Positions 10,660 to 22,470 are shown, counted from the first letter of the stretch. The stretch is 64,000 nt of DNA from Prodigiosinella confusarubida (GCF_002847015.1 NZ_CP025085.1:744001-808000); one strand, 5' to 3'. Notes: a model not told the origin generated them from the sequence alone. Numbers and translations: made by a program.

Positions 10660-10761
10660 ATGCTTATAAAAGATGAAGGGTTTATCACTGGTGTCGATTG
10701 ATGCCATTAACCTTACGATAGAAAAATCTGCGAATTTACATCTACAAATCCAGAGGTTGTC

Positions 10762-11724
10762 ATGATAAAAAAAATCGGAGTATTGACGAGCGGTGGCGAT
10801 GCACCCGGCATGAATGCTGCCATTCGTGGTGTCGTACGATCAGCATTAACGGAAGGTCTGGAAGTGTTCGGAATCTATGATGGCTATCTGGGTTTGTATG
10901 AAGATCGGATGGCACAACTGGATCGCTACAGCGTATCAGACATGATTAACCGCGGCGGTACTTTCCTCGGTTCAGCGCGCTTTCCTGAATTCCGTGAGGA
11001 AGCGGTACGTCAGGTTGCCATCGAAAACATGAAGAAACGGAATCTGGATGCCTTGGTGGTTATCGGTGGTGATGGTTCCTATATGGGGGCCAAGCGCCTG
11101 ACGGAAATGGGTTTCCCCTGCATTGGCTTGCCGGGTACTATTGATAACGACGTTGCAGGCACTGACTACACCATCGGCTATTTTACCGCACTGGAAACCG
11201 TGGTAGAGGCAATCGACCGCCTGCGTGATACGTCTTCTTCCCACCAGCGTATTTCTATCGTGGAAGTGATGGGGCGCCACTGTGGTGACCTGACGCTGGC
11301 CGCGGCGATTGCAGGCGGCTGTGAGTTTATCGTATTGCCGGAAGTGGATTTCAAACCCGAAGATCTGGTGAACGAAATTCAGGCTGGTATCGCCAAAGGG
11401 AAAAAACACGCCATCGTGGCAATTACCGAACTGATGTGTGATGTGAGTGAACTGGCCCGTTATATTCAACAGGAAACTGGTCGTGAAACCCGCGCCACGG
11501 TACTGGGTCATATTCAGCGTGGTGGTTCTCCCGTGGCTTATGACCGAATTTTGGCTTCCCGCATGGGGGCGTACTCTATTGAGCTGTTGCTACAAGGGTA
11601 CGGTGGCCGTTGTGTCGGTATCCAGAATGAGAAACTGGTACATCATGATATTATTGATGCCATTGAGAACATGAAACGCCCGTTCAAGGGTGACTGGCTG
11701 GATACGGCCAAGAAATTGTACTGA
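10762..11724 (+). CDS. pfkA: 6-phosphofructokinase I
   Basis: A 320-residue ATP-dependent phosphofructokinase that commits fructose 6-phosphate to glycolysis; the length equals E. coli PfkA. Start ATG at 10762 follows GAGG. The ATP-binding GGDAPGMNA (11-19) and GGDGSYMGA segments, the catalytic [11 protein letters not shown] loop and the MGRHCGDL segment are all intact, as is the allosteric R-G-G-S turn. A strong terminator follows at 11818. The Cra-like palindrome upstream suggests the usual carbon control. Confidence 0.97.
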   Translation: MIKKIGVLTSGGDAPGMNAAIRGVVRSALTEGLEVFGIYDGYLGLYEDRMAQLDRYSVSDMINRGGTFLGSARFPEFREEAVRQVAIENMKKRNLDALVVIGGDGSYMGAKRLTEMGFPCIGLPGTIDNDVAGTDYTIGYFTALETVVEAIDRLRDTSSSHQRISIVEVMGRHCGDLTLAAAIAGGCEFIVLPEVDFKPEDLVNEIQAGIAKGKKHAIVAITELMCDVSELARYIQQETGRETRATVLGHIQRGGSPVAYDRILASRMGAYSIELLLQGYGGRCVGIQNEKLVHHDIIDAIENMKRPFKGDWLDTAKKLY

Positions 11725-11817
11725 TAACGTCATTCGTGCCTGAATGGTCCACGCGTCTGGATGTACCGTCTTTTTCAGGCCGCGTTTGAGGTTGATGACA
11801 TGATTGCCAATAGTCTG

Positions 11818-11848
11818 AATCCCGCCTAATAAGGCGGGATTTCTTATT
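11818..11848 (+). terminator. Terminator after pfkA
   Basis: Perfect 9-bp stem AATCCCGCC/GGCGGGATT with a 6-nt loop, followed by a T-rich tail (TCTTATT). Confidence 0.8.
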
Positions 11849-12138
11849 GTTAGCTATAGATATGCCAGTCATCTCGAAATCTATCGGGTATAAAACAGCG
11901 GATAGGCCATGTGCATTCCACATTGTGTGCAGTACCGCCTGGCAGTGAAAGTCTCTTCATCTGTCGCAATGAACTGGCATAATAACCAAGGCCAGGCTAC
12001 GGCGCAGAAGACGTTTAGGTCTTTCTCTGCCGGACCATGGATGATTTGCTGACCTAAACTTTAATAGTCGCTTGTTGAGCCAATATTATCGGTGTGGCTC
12101 AATAACAGCATGTAAATAGATAGGATTGAGGTTTCCGA
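11849..12138 (+). other. Intergenic region upstream of aguB
   Basis: This gap of about 290 bp has no convincing gene. An imperfect hairpin (about 12000-12033, arms GCAGAAGAC and GTCTTTCTCTGC) lies roughly 105 bp before aguB and may be part of its leader. I see no clear sigma-70 boxes or known operator. In E. coli the region after pfkA holds sbp and cdh, which are absent here. Confidence 0.3.
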
Positions 12139-13023
12139 ATGACAAAAGTTACCGTTGCCGCAACACAGATGGCCTGTACCTGGGACTTACCCGGCAATAT
12201 CGAAAATGCCGAAAAACTGGTGCGACAGGCTCATGCCAAAGGGGCACAAATCATCCTGATTCAGGAACTGTTTGCTGCGCCTTACTTTTGCATTGATCAG
12301 AGTCCGGAGCATTATGCACTGGCGCAGGAGCTGGAAACCAGCCCCATTATCAAACACTTTTCCGCACTGGCCGCCGAACTGGAAGTGGTGTTGCCGTTGA
12401 GTTTCTTCGAGCGAGCAAATAACGCCTATTACAACTCGTTGGTGATGATTGATGCTGATGGCACGGTGCTGGATGTGTATCGCAAAACCCATATTCCGAA
12501 TGGTCCCGCCTATCAGGAAAAGCAGTTTTTTGTTCCGGGCGATACTGGTTTCAAAGTATGGCAAACCCGTTATGCCAAAGTGGGTGTCGGCATCTGCTGG
12601 GATCAGTGGTTCCCGGAAACCGCCCGCAGCCTGGCGTTGATGGGGGCAGAACTGATTTTCTATCCGACGGCCATTGGCTCTGAACCAGCTTTCCCACAGT
12701 GGGACAGCCAGCCGCACTGGACACGAGTTCAGCAAGGTCATGCCGCTGCTAACCTGATTCCGGTTATCGCGTCTAACCGTATTGGTACCGAAGCCAGTAA
12801 ATATATAGAGGGTCTGGAAATGACGTTCTACGGCTCGTCGTTCATTGCTGATCCGACCGGCGCGTTGGTCGAACAGGCTGGCAGAACAGATGAAGCGGTA
12901 CTGGTTCACACGTTTGATCTACAGGACATCGCGAAGATGCGCGCTACCTGGGGGTTGTTCCGTGATCGTCGTCCAGATATGTATGGTGTGCTCGGCACGT
13001 CTGATGGTAAAACCCGGAGATAA
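12139..13023 (+). CDS. aguB: N-carbamoylputrescine amidohydrolase
   Basis: A 294-residue nitrilase-superfamily amidase with the Glu-Lys-Cys triad visible: E43 (IQELFAAP), K116 (YRKTHIPNG) and C153 (GICWDQWFPE). It hydrolyses N-carbamoylputrescine to putrescine, CO2 and ammonia, the last step of agmatine breakdown. Start ATG at 12139 follows TTGAGG. The agmatine deiminase gene begins 3 bp after its stop, so the pair forms a two-gene operon that turns agmatine into putrescine. The enzymes are known from plants and Pseudomonas; E. coli K-12 lacks this pair at this site. Confidence 0.92.
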   Translation: MTKVTVAATQMACTWDLPGNIENAEKLVRQAHAKGAQIILIQELFAAPYFCIDQSPEHYALAQELETSPIIKHFSALAAELEVVLPLSFFERANNAYYNSLVMIDADGTVLDVYRKTHIPNGPAYQEKQFFVPGDTGFKVWQTRYAKVGVGICWDQWFPETARSLALMGAELIFYPTAIGSEPAFPQWDSQPHWTRVQQGHAAANLIPVIASNRIGTEASKYIEGLEMTFYGSSFIADPTGALVEQAGRTDEAVLVHTFDLQDIAKMRATWGLFRDRRPDMYGVLGTSDGKTRR

Positions 13024-13026
13024 GTA

Positions 13027-14124
13027 ATGTCTCAGCTAACCACGCCGTATCAGGATGGCTTTTCCATGCCAGCGGAATGGGCACCACATGAAGCGGTCTG
13101 GATGTTATGGCCGTACCGCCATGATAACTGGCGAACTCAAGGGGGGATAATCCCGGCCCAGCAGACTTTTGCGGCCGTTGCTGCCACGATTGCCCAGACC
13201 ACGCCAGTGATAATGGGGGTGCCGCATGCCCATATGGCCGCCGCTAAACGCATTATGCCGGCCAGTGTCACATTGGTGGCGATGGAAAGTGACGATGCCT
13301 GGATGCGAGACACGGGTCCGACAATGGTGCTTAATCCGATGGGTGAGCGCCGCGGTGTTGACTGGCAGTTTAACGCCTGGGGGGGGGCGCTAGGCGGTCT
13401 GTATGAAGACTGGTGTCAGGATGAGAAAGTGGCGGAACAGGTGTTGGATTATCATCATGATGCGCGTTATCCCGCGCCACTGATTCTGGAAGGCGGTTCA
13501 ATTCATACTGACGGTGAAGGTGCGTTGTTGACCACGGCAGAGTGCCTGCTTAACCCAAACCGTAACCCAGATCTGAATAAGGAACAGATTGAACGACTGC
13601 TACGTGATTATTTGAGCGTATCGACGTTTATCTGGCTGGAAGAGGGTGTGTATAACGACGAGACAGATGGCCATATCGACAATATGTGCTGTTTTGTCCG
13701 TCCGGGGGAAGTGGCGCTGCACTGGACCGATGATGAAAATGATCCACAGTACCCCCGTTCAATGGCAGCTTATCAGGTGTTGTCTCAGGCTCGGGATGCG
13801 CAGGGTCGTCAGTTGAAAATCTGGAAGTTGCCAGCCCCGGGGCCGTTGTATGCCACGCAGGAAGAGACGGTGGGCGTCAGTGAAGGGAATGCCATTGAGC
13901 GTAATGCCGGATCACGACTGGCTGGGTCTTACGTTAACTTTCTCATCAGTAACCGTCAGGTCATTTATCCGTTGCTGGATGAGCGCACTGATGGCAGTGC
14001 TCATAAACTGTTACAGCAAATGTTTCCGGATTATCTGATCAGTGGCGTTCCGGCACGGGAAATTTTGCTTGGTGGTGGTAATATCCACTGCATCACTCAG
14101 CAGATTCCGGCAACAACTCGTTGA
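13027..14124 (+). CDS. aguA: Agmatine deiminase
   Basis: A 365-residue member of the peptidyl-arginine deiminase (PAD_porph) family that converts agmatine to N-carbamoylputrescine plus ammonia. The nucleophilic Cys is C355 in [11 protein letters not shown] near the C-terminus, with conserved acidic and His residues in [19 protein letters not shown] and [10 protein letters not shown]. Start ATG at 13027, 3 bp after the aguB stop. It could use agmatine from arginine decarboxylation or from plant tissue as a source of nitrogen and putrescine. Confidence 0.93.
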   Translation: MSQLTTPYQDGFSMPAEWAPHEAVWMLWPYRHDNWRTQGGIIPAQQTFAAVAATIAQTTPVIMGVPHAHMAAAKRIMPASVTLVAMESDDAWMRDTGPTMVLNPMGERRGVDWQFNAWGGALGGLYEDWCQDEKVAEQVLDYHHDARYPAPLILEGGSIHTDGEGALLTTAECLLNPNRNPDLNKEQIERLLRDYLSVSTFIWLEEGVYNDETDGHIDNMCCFVRPGEVALHWTDDENDPQYPRSMAAYQVLSQARDAQGRQLKIWKLPAPGPLYATQEETVGVSEGNAIERNAGSRLAGSYVNFLISNRQVIYPLLDERTDGSAHKLLQQMFPDYLISGVPAREILLGGGNIHCITQQIPATTR

Positions 14125-14199
14125 ATCTCCATCATGTAAAAAAGCACCTTTCAGGAATCGTGAGTTTGATGACAACGTGTCTATAGCGGTGATAATCGG

Positions 14200-14435
14200 G
14201 AGCTTGTAAAGCGCTGCAAGTACCTCCTCGTAAGCTCAAGCCGCGCCATTCCAGGCGCGGATGCTTTACTCATCTCTCCCATTATCGCTTTCCTGATCCC
14301 CGTACATAGGTTGGATAGCCGCATATATTTCTCGACCCTATCGTTGTCATCTCCTTGAAAACAGGGACTCATCCCAAGACGACTACATTGATTATAAATG
14401 GATTTCCACTTGTACGAGGTGACATCGTAGAACGA
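14200..14435. other. Structured non-coding stretch between aguA and tpiA
   Basis: The 372-bp gap between these convergent genes carries nested inverted repeats: GTAAAGC (14206-14212) pairs with GCTTTAC (14263-14269), enclosing CCGCGCC/GGCGCGG (14241-14260). The minus strand has a 103-codon open frame over 14181-14492, but its first codons fall in the tpiA 3' region and terminator, so I do not call it a gene. The stretch may be an intergenic repeat or a remnant of a mobile element; its identity is unknown. Confidence 0.35.
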
Positions 14436-14464
14436 TAAAAGGCCGGTCACAATGTGGCCGGCCT
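14435..14464 (-). terminator. Terminator of tpiA
   Basis: An 11-bp stem with a 3-nt loop (AGGCCGG arm at 14440-14446 pairing with CCGGCCT-like arm to 14464, one G-U pair), followed on the minus strand by T residues (complement of AAAA at 14437-14440). Confidence 0.75.
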
Positions 14465-14496
14465 CTGTTCTTGGGATGGAAGCGTAGAGCAATTAC

Positions 14497-15264
14497 TCAG
14501 ACGTTTTTCGCTTCGGCTGCCGCTTTTACGATCACAGTAAATGCATCCGCTTTCAGTGATGCACCACCGACCAGCGCACCATCAATATCCGGCTGGGTAA
14601 AGAGTTCTGCTGCGTTAGCTGCATTAACAGAACCGCCATACTGGATAATAACCTGTTCAGCGATAGCCGCATCCTGTTTGGCAATATGGCCGCGGATGAA
14701 TTTGTGTACTGCCTGTGCCTGTGCCGGAGTCGCTGATTTACCCGTGCCGATCGCCCATACTGGTTCGTAGGCAACCACGGTATTTTCAAACGCTTTCGCG
14801 CCCAGCGTATTCAGTACGGCGTCCAACTGACGGGCGCACACCGCTTCGGTTTGACCTGCTGCGTTTTCTGCTTCGGTTTCCCCGATACACAGAACAGGGA
14901 TCAGTCCGGCTTCTTTCAGAACAGCGAATTTTCTGGCAATGAATTCATCGCTTTCTTTGTGATAAGTCCGGCGTTCCGAGTGGCCGATGATGATGTATTT
15001 GGCACCGATATCTTTCAGCATGTCAGCCGATGTTTCGCCGGTAAACGCGCCTGAAAGGTTCACGTCAACATTCTGCGCGCCCAGTGCGATACGGCTACCG
15101 GACAGTTGATGTTTAGCCTGATCCAGGTAAATAGCCGGCGGGGCGATAGCAACGCCACAACCGACAACCGTGCTCAGTTCGTTACGCAGTGCGGTGATCA
15201 GTTCGTGAACCATATTGGTGCTACCGTTCAACTTCCAGTTGCCCATAACTAAGGGATGTCGCAT
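14497..15264 (-). CDS. tpiA: Triosephosphate isomerase
   Basis: A 255-residue TIM-barrel enzyme that interconverts dihydroxyacetone phosphate and glyceraldehyde 3-phosphate. Catalytic residues are in place: K11 (NWKLNG), H95 (IIGHSERR) and E167 ([11 protein letters not shown]), plus the phosphate loop YGGSVN. Start ATG at 15264 has GGAGG upstream. It has its own terminator. Length equals the E. coli protein. Confidence 0.97.
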   Translation of the reverse strand: MRHPLVMGNWKLNGSTNMVHELITALRNELSTVVGCGVAIAPPAIYLDQAKHQLSGSRIALGAQNVDVNLSGAFTGETSADMLKDIGAKYIIIGHSERRTYHKESDEFIARKFAVLKEAGLIPVLCIGETEAENAAGQTEAVCARQLDAVLNTLGAKAFENTVVAYEPVWAIGTGKSATPAQAQAVHKFIRGHIAKQDAAIAEQVIIQYGGSVNAANAAELFTQPDIDGALVGGASLKADAFTVIVKAAAEAKNV

Positions 15265-15391
15265 TTTTTCCTCCAGGCGGATGGCGAGTTAATCAATATT
15301 TATGTGGCTGCCATTGGCAGTTCAACCTGACGACAGTATAGAGAGGAAACACCATCGTGGCTCTGTTTTTCGTCATTAATTACTGGGTCGA

Positions 15392-15985
15392 TCACGATTC
15401 AGGTAGCGTTAGCTTAATCGGTTCAACAGCGAAAGTTATCCCCTTCTCACCATTATCTGCTACGACATAACGCAAGGCACCTTCCGTTTGCTGGTAGAAC
15501 GGCTGACCTTTGCCTTTCTCCAGCAAGCTTTCTATCTTTTTTATGCTTTGTTCAGTTGTAACCGAAGGAACAAAGGTCCGCAGCAGCGCCGACATATACT
15601 CAATCGCCTGTTTACGACGTCTATCTTCGTCGGGGTCTTTCGGTTTGGGTAGCCAGGTGATCTGTAGCGTTTTGATTTTTCCCGTTCCTTTTTCCAGCGC
15701 AGTTGAGGAGTAGAGGTAATCGTTGATTTCGCTGGCTGCACGGGTCAGGGTAGGTAAGTTGTCACCCGTATCCACTACCCGGTATTCGCCGATGGGCAAT
15801 GTCGGGTTGCTGAGATTATAGCGAGTACGAAACTGAACGATGGTCATATCGAACGTTGGTGCACCAGCCAGCAGGTAAGGTGCTGTAGTTGGTATTCTTT
15901 GCTGGAAAAGCAACACAGACCAAGCGCTGGTCGAAATGAAGATCCAGGCAGAGAAGAAACAATATGCGACGATGGTTTTTTTCAT
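15392..15985 (-). CDS. yiiQ: DUF1454 family periplasmic protein YiiQ
   Basis: A 197-residue protein of unknown function, matching E. coli YiiQ in length and position (between tpiA and yiiR/fpr). Residues 1-23 form a signal peptide (M-K-K-T, hydrophobic core, ending near S-A-W-S), so it is probably periplasmic. The body is rich in charged residues and has no enzyme motif that I recognise. It is read on the same strand as tpiA, 127 bp upstream of it, and divergently from yiiR. Confidence 0.85.
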   Translation of the reverse strand: MKKTIVAYCFFSAWIFISTSAWSVLLFQQRIPTTAPYLLAGAPTFDMTIVQFRTRYNLSNPTLPIGEYRVVDTGDNLPTLTRAASEINDYLYSSTALEKGTGKIKTLQITWLPKPKDPDEDRRRKQAIEYMSALLRTFVPSVTTEQSIKKIESLLEKGKGQPFYQQTEGALRYVVADNGEKGITFAVEPIKLTLPES

Positions 15986-16156
15986 AATGATATTGACCAG
16001 CTTATTTTACGTTAACCAGGGTAGTGCATGGCAGACAATATTTCTGATTAAAGCGGTATTCGTGAGCTGTTGTCAAAAATCGCATAAAAAACACAAGCCA
16101 ATCTTTTCCTTAAGGTAAACTAGTGATCATAAAAACAGGTTTGGGATGGATCGCTG

Positions 16157-16579
16157 ATGACGTTACAGCAGTGGTGTTTTTCATTTAGTGGCCGTATTGG
16201 CCGACGGGATTTCTGGTTGTGGGTGGCCATTTGGCTGGTACTCACCGTGGTGTTGTTTACTGTCGCTGGACAAGGCTGGCTGAGCACGCAAACGGCTGCA
16301 TTCGCGTTGGTGGCACTATTGTGGCCGACGGCGGCGGTATTGGTAAAGCGGCTACATGATCGCAACAAAAGTGGTGGGTGGGCGTTGTTGCTGATTCTGG
16401 CCTGGCTACTGGGTAATGGTAACTGGAACATGCTACCAGCGTTGGGGCAGTGGGGGCTGGGGCGTTTTATACCGACGTTGATCGTCATCATGATGTTGCT
16501 TGATTGCGGTGCTTTCGTTGGTACGTCGGGAGAAAATCGCTTCGGGCCACAAGCAAGACCGTTGCGGCTCTGCTTCTGA
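16157..16579 (+). CDS. yiiR: DUF805 inner-membrane protein YiiR
   Basis: A 140-residue membrane protein of the DUF805 (YhaH-like) family. The family signature at the N-terminus is clear (FSFSGRIGRRDFWLW), as is the KRLHDRNKSGGWALL segment near residues 70-84. Four hydrophobic segments are visible. Function is unknown. Position between yiiQ and fpr matches E. coli yiiR. The ribosome site before the ATG at 16157 is weak. Confidence 0.82.
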   Translation: MTLQQWCFSFSGRIGRRDFWLWVAIWLVLTVVLFTVAGQGWLSTQTAAFALVALLWPTAAVLVKRLHDRNKSGGWALLLILAWLLGNGNWNMLPALGQWGLGRFIPTLIVIMMLLDCGAFVGTSGENRFGPQARPLRLCF

Positions 16580-16623
16580 GCGTTAACAGGGAAACGGTAT
16601 CTGGCTCGTTCCCCCATTTGAAA

Positions 16624-17370
16624 TTACCAGTAGTGTTCGCTGGTGATATGGCCGGGGCGACGTCGTAGATGCTTGCTCATCTGCCGTTCATCCTTCAGTA
16701 GTTGCTGAGTATCACGTACCATCTGTGGATTCCCACATAGCATAACATGGCTGGTTTGGGCATCAATGGATAGCCCGACGGCGTTCTCCAACATACCGTT
16801 GCTGATTAATGCCGGAACGCGGCCTGTCAGTGCCTCCGCCGTTTGCTCACGACTGACGACGGTCTGGATGCGCAGTTTATCGCCATAGTGTTGCTGAAGC
16901 TGCTGCATTAGCGGCAGATAACTTAAATCACGCGCGAAGCGGGCGGCATGCACCAGTACGATGTTTTTAAACCGCGCGACGTCTTTTCCTTCCTGCAGAA
17001 TGGAGAGATAAGGGCCAATGGCGGTGCCGGTGGCCAGCATCCATAGCGTTTCGCATGGCGGAATTTCCTCCAATACGAAAAAACCAGCCGCTTCCTTCGT
17101 GACCATAACGTCATCTCCGGGTTGAAGCTGGTGCAGTCGAGGACTGAGTTTCCCTTCCGGTACATCGACCAGATAGAACTCCAGACTGTTGTCGCTGGGG
17201 GCGTTTACATAAGAATAAGCACGTTGTACGCGTTCACCATTGATTTCCAGCGCCAGTTTTGCAAACTGGCCGGCGGTGAAAGGATCAATCGGCGCATGCA
17301 GCCGAACGCTAAATAAATTTTCGGTCCAGTGTTCAACCTGAATAACCTTTCCGGTCACCCATTCAGCCAT
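16624..17370 (-). CDS. fpr: Ferredoxin/flavodoxin-NADP+ reductase
   Basis: A 248-residue FAD enzyme that moves electrons between NADPH and flavodoxin or ferredoxin, feeding radical-SAM enzymes and oxidative-stress repair. The FAD motif R-A-Y-S-Y-V-N-A-P is at residues 50-58, the NADP-binding ATGTAIGPYLS segment follows near 115, and the C-terminal aromatic dyad Y-W stacks on the flavin. Start ATG at 17370 follows AGGAG. Length is identical to E. coli Fpr. glpX lies 143 bp upstream on the same strand. Confidence 0.95.
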   Translation of the reverse strand: MAEWVTGKVIQVEHWTENLFSVRLHAPIDPFTAGQFAKLALEINGERVQRAYSYVNAPSDNSLEFYLVDVPEGKLSPRLHQLQPGDDVMVTKEAAGFFVLEEIPPCETLWMLATGTAIGPYLSILQEGKDVARFKNIVLVHAARFARDLSYLPLMQQLQQHYGDKLRIQTVVSREQTAEALTGRVPALISNGMLENAVGLSIDAQTSHVMLCGNPQMVRDTQQLLKDERQMSKHLRRRPGHITSEHYW

Positions 17371-17512
17371 AATTCAATGCTCCTGTTTTGCACCCGCTCG
17401 ACACCAAAAAGAAAAAACGCGCATCATGTGTGTTCATACCGAACCTGTTGTGATGGCTCAGACTTAAGATACGCCATCTTTTAACAACAGTGAAACAATC
17501 CGCGCGGCGGCA

Positions 17513-18523
17513 TTACAACAGAAAATCGTGTAGTGCCTGATCTTTACGATCAAGATAATGTGTGGAACTGATGCGGCGTATTGTGCGTGATTTACCGCGG
17601 ATCAGCAGGGTTTCCGTAGTGGCGATATTGCCGCGCCGTGAGATGCCGTCCAGTAAATCCCCTTTGGTGATGCCTGTCGCGGAAAAAATCACGTTGTCAT
17701 TGCGGGCCATCTCATTGAGCGGAAGGACTTTCCCGGCTTCAATACCCATTTGGCGGCAGCGGACCAGCTCCTGTTCGCCAATACGGCGGTTTTCTGCTGT
17801 ATCGCCTTTAACGTCATGACGCGCCAACAGGCGGCCTTGCATATCGCCACCCAGCGCCCGGATTACCGCGGCGGAAATGACGCCTTCCGGTGCACCACCG
17901 ATGCCATATAACACATCGACTTCACTGTCTGGCATACATGTCAAGATGGATGCAGCAACATCACCGTCAGGAATAGCGAATACTTTCACGCCCAGACGCT
18001 GCATGTCAGCGATGATGCCATCATGGCGCGGTTTGGCCAGGATGATCACTGTCAGTTGGCTCAATGGTTTATTCAGTTTTTCTGCCACGCGGCGCAGGTT
18101 ATCTTTCAGTGGGCAGTTCAGATCGATAATGCCTTTGGCTTCCGGGCCGACGATCAGCTTTTCCATGTACATGTCCGGCGCATGCAGGAATGACCCTTCT
18201 TCACCGACGGCCAGCACGGCCAGCGCGTTGGCCTGACCCATCGCGGTCATTCGTGTACCTTCAATAGGATCGACGGCGATATCGACCGCGTCACCTTGCC
18301 CACTTCCCACCCGTTCACCGATATAGAGCATCGGTGCCTCATCAATTTCGCCTTCGCCAATCACAATCTGGCCGTTGATGTTGATCTGATTGAGCATAAT
18401 TCGCATGGCTTGTACGGCAGCGTTGTCGGCGGCATTTTTGTCGCCACGGCCCAACCATTTATAACCTGCCAGCGCTGCCGCTTCAGTGACGCGGGAAAAC
18501 TCGATGGCTAATTCACGTTTCAT
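17513..18523 (-). CDS. glpX: Fructose-1,6-bisphosphatase, class II
   Basis: A 336-residue class II fructose-bisphosphatase acting in gluconeogenesis from glycerol. The open frame begins at 18547, but the start at 18523 gives the E. coli N-terminus (M-K-R-E-L-A-I-E-F-S-R-V). The metal-binding motifs GEGEIDEAPM and DPIEGT are intact. It is the third gene of glpFKX; a hairpin with a T-tract lies between it and glpK, which probably lowers its expression relative to glpFK. Confidence 0.95.
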   Translation of the reverse strand: MKRELAIEFSRVTEAAALAGYKWLGRGDKNAADNAAVQAMRIMLNQININGQIVIGEGEIDEAPMLYIGERVGSGQGDAVDIAVDPIEGTRMTAMGQANALAVLAVGEEGSFLHAPDMYMEKLIVGPEAKGIIDLNCPLKDNLRRVAEKLNKPLSQLTVIILAKPRHDGIIADMQRLGVKVFAIPDGDVAASILTCMPDSEVDVLYGIGGAPEGVISAAVIRALGGDMQGRLLARHDVKGDTAENRRIGEQELVRCRQMGIEAGKVLPLNEMARNDNVIFSATGITKGDLLDGISRRGNIATTETLLIRGKSRTIRRISSTHYLDRKDQALHDFLL

Positions 18524-18612
18524 GGATACCTGTCTGTTATCGAACACAATAAGGGGGAGGTGGGCGGCGATTTTAACACAGGAGGGAAGGCGAGAATAAA
18601 CCAGAACAAGGG

Positions 18613-18637
18613 AAAAATGGGCGCGACGAGCGCGCCC
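18613..18637 (-). terminator. Attenuating terminator between glpK and glpX
   Basis: On the minus strand a 7-bp GC-only stem GGGCGCG/CGCGCCC with a 5-nt loop is followed by ATTTTT, just after the glpK stop. It should end part of the transcripts before glpX. Confidence 0.7.
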
Positions 18638-18645
18638 GGACAGTT

Positions 18646-20187
<1,542 letters not shown>

Positions 20188-21033
20188 CTAAATATCGCGA
20201 GTTTCAGTATGTGTCGCGGTGTCGTCGTCAATAACGCAGATGTCACAAGGCAAGTGGCGGCCAATCAAGGCACGATAACCAAATGCACCCAGTATGGCAC
20301 CGACAAGCGGGCCAAAAATCGGCACCAGAAAGTAAGGGATATCACGGGCCCCTGTGAAGGCGACTTTTCCCCAGCCAGCAACATAGGCAAACAGTTTAGG
20401 GCCAAAATCACGGGCTGGATTCAGGGCAAATCCGGTCAGTGGCCCCATGGACGCACCGATCACGGCAATTAAAATCCCGATCAGCAGTGGAGCCAACGGA
20501 CCGCGCGGGATACCATTACCATCATCCGTTAAGGCCAGAATCAGACACATCAGAATGGCGGTGATCACCATTTCCACCAGGAATGCCTGCATTACAGAGA
20601 TATGTGGATTGGGATAGGTGGAGAATATGCTTGCCAGATTCAGACTCTCTACGCTGCCTCGCACGATGTGGTGAGTTTGCTCAAAATCATAGAACAGGTT
20701 GTAATACAAACCGTAGACCAGTGCGGCAGCGCAAAACGCACCGGCAACCTGAGACAGAACGTAGGGAATGACTTTGCGCCTGTCAAAACAGGCAAACAGC
20801 CACAGGGCGACAGTTACCGCCGGGTTGAGATGGGCACCGGAGACAGCGGCAGTCAGATAGATTGCCATTGCAACACCGAACCCCCATGTGATGCTGATTT
20901 CCCATTGTCCGAAATTGGCTCCAGCCAGTTTCAACGCCGCAACACAGCCAACGCCAAAGAAAATCAGCAGGCCAGTGCCTAAGAACTCTGCAATGCACTG
21001 GCCTTTTAATGTTGAACTTTCAGTTTGACTCAT
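20188..21033 (-). CDS. glpF: Glycerol uptake facilitator (aquaglyceroporin)
   Basis: A 281-residue inner-membrane channel of the MIP family, the same length as E. coli GlpF. The two NPA boxes are present (GAHLNPAVTVAL and FALNPARDFGP) with six transmembrane helices. It lets glycerol diffuse in. First gene of glpFKX; the promoter region with GlpR operators lies at 21060-21200. Confidence 0.96.
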   Translation of the reverse strand: MSQTESSTLKGQCIAEFLGTGLLIFFGVGCVAALKLAGANFGQWEISITWGFGVAMAIYLTAAVSGAHLNPAVTVALWLFACFDRRKVIPYVLSQVAGAFCAAALVYGLYYNLFYDFEQTHHIVRGSVESLNLASIFSTYPNPHISVMQAFLVEMVITAILMCLILALTDDGNGIPRGPLAPLLIGILIAVIGASMGPLTGFALNPARDFGPKLFAYVAGWGKVAFTGARDIPYFLVPIFGPLVGAILGAFGYRALIGRHLPCDICVIDDDTATHTETRDI

Positions 21034-21137
21034 ACACGTTTCCTACTTGTAAGGTACAGCGTGGTTATTATCAGCGGACACATAAATGTTATGTCCGTTG
21101 TCTTCTCTAAATGTACTTGTGATGTGAATTTATCGTT

Positions 21138-21171
21138 AATGTTCGAAAACGAGAAATATCGAAATCAAAAT
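21138..21171 (-). promoter_or_regulatory. Tandem GlpR operators upstream of glpFKX
   Basis: AATGTTCGAAAACGAGAA (21138-21155) matches the GlpR consensus WATKYTCGWWAWCGMWMW at 17 of 18 positions. A weaker copy directly abuts it (about 21154-21171, core ATCGAAATC). Tandem abutting operators are the E. coli glpF pattern, where glycerol 3-phosphate relieves repression. A leader hairpin near 21075-21098 precedes glpF. The remaining gap to zapB (21172-21547) holds repeated GTTAA(C) words near 21247-21272 and no gene that I can support. Confidence 0.65.
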
Positions 21172-21547
21172 GTGTGTTGTACGTCAAAAAAATGAGCGTA
21201 TTCGCTTATCGATATAGCATTTATTATCTTTTAGGCTTGGGGGTGTGTTAACCAGAAGGTTAATTTTGTTAACATTCGTTTCCTTCAACGTCAAGGTGTG
21301 TGATTTTTGTCTTGCAGTGTTGATAGCCGCAGTCTGAAAAAAATGACAGACTTGTCGTTATGGGCGGATGTGAGCTAGACAGGTCAGAGCTGGCTACATA
21401 CAATCCTTCTATGAGATTACGCCAATAACGCCTGTTAAATGGGTTCTACGGGTGTAATGAGTGGACGCCACGGTTGTTATGGCGTGAATTTCGCTATGAA
21501 CCAGTATTAACCGGTTTATGCCTTGCGATGGAAAGGGGTTAGAAGTT

Positions 21548-21790
21548 ATGTCATTTGAAGTATTTGAGAAACTGGAAGCGAAAGTTCAGCAGGCGATCGA
21601 CACGATTACGCTATTGCAGATGGAAATTGAAGAGCTGAAAGAGCAGAACAATACATTGTCACAAGAGATTCAGACTGCGGCAAGTAGTCGTGATGCGCTG
21701 ATGCGCGAGAACGAGCAACTACAGGAAGAGCAGAAAACATGGCAGGAACGTCTGCGTGCACTATTAGGTAAAATGGAAGACGTACAATAA
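21548..21790 (+). CDS. zapB: Cell division factor ZapB
   Basis: An 80-residue coiled-coil protein that sits at the division ring with ZapA and helps Z-ring assembly and chromosome-terminus positioning. Start ATG at 21548 follows AAGGGG with 9-nt spacing; the in-frame codons from 21518 are not conserved. The N-terminal [12 protein letters not shown] and heptads throughout match E. coli ZapB (YiiU). It is divergent from glpF and followed by a bidirectional terminator. Confidence 0.95.
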   Translation: MSFEVFEKLEAKVQQAIDTITLLQMEIEELKEQNNTLSQEIQTAASSRDALMRENEQLQEEQKTWQERLRALLGKMEDVQ

Positions 21791-21800
21791 ATAATTTCTG

Positions 21801-21824
21801 AAAGGGCGATGCTATCGCCCTTTT
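21801..21824. terminator. Bidirectional terminator between zapB and rraA
   Basis: A GGGCGAT/ATCGCCC stem with a 3-nt loop, preceded by AAA and followed by TTTT, so usable from both convergent genes. Confidence 0.75.
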
Positions 21825-21854
21825 CACCCTATTAGCTGGAACGGGTCGTCCGTA

Positions 21855-22385
<531 letters not shown>

Positions 22386-22470
22386 CTAACAGAAATTGGC
22401 AAAACCATCAGGTGTCATCTTGACCAGTATCAGTAAAACGGGAGATGATTTTGTCCCTCAGCTGCGGTAG

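Noticed and set aside
10972-11511. 179-codon frame antisense to pfkA
   Set aside because: Shadow of a highly conserved gene; no independent support.
12187-12909. 240-codon frame antisense to aguB
   Set aside because: Shadow of a real gene with an intact active site; no ribosome site and no recognisable protein.
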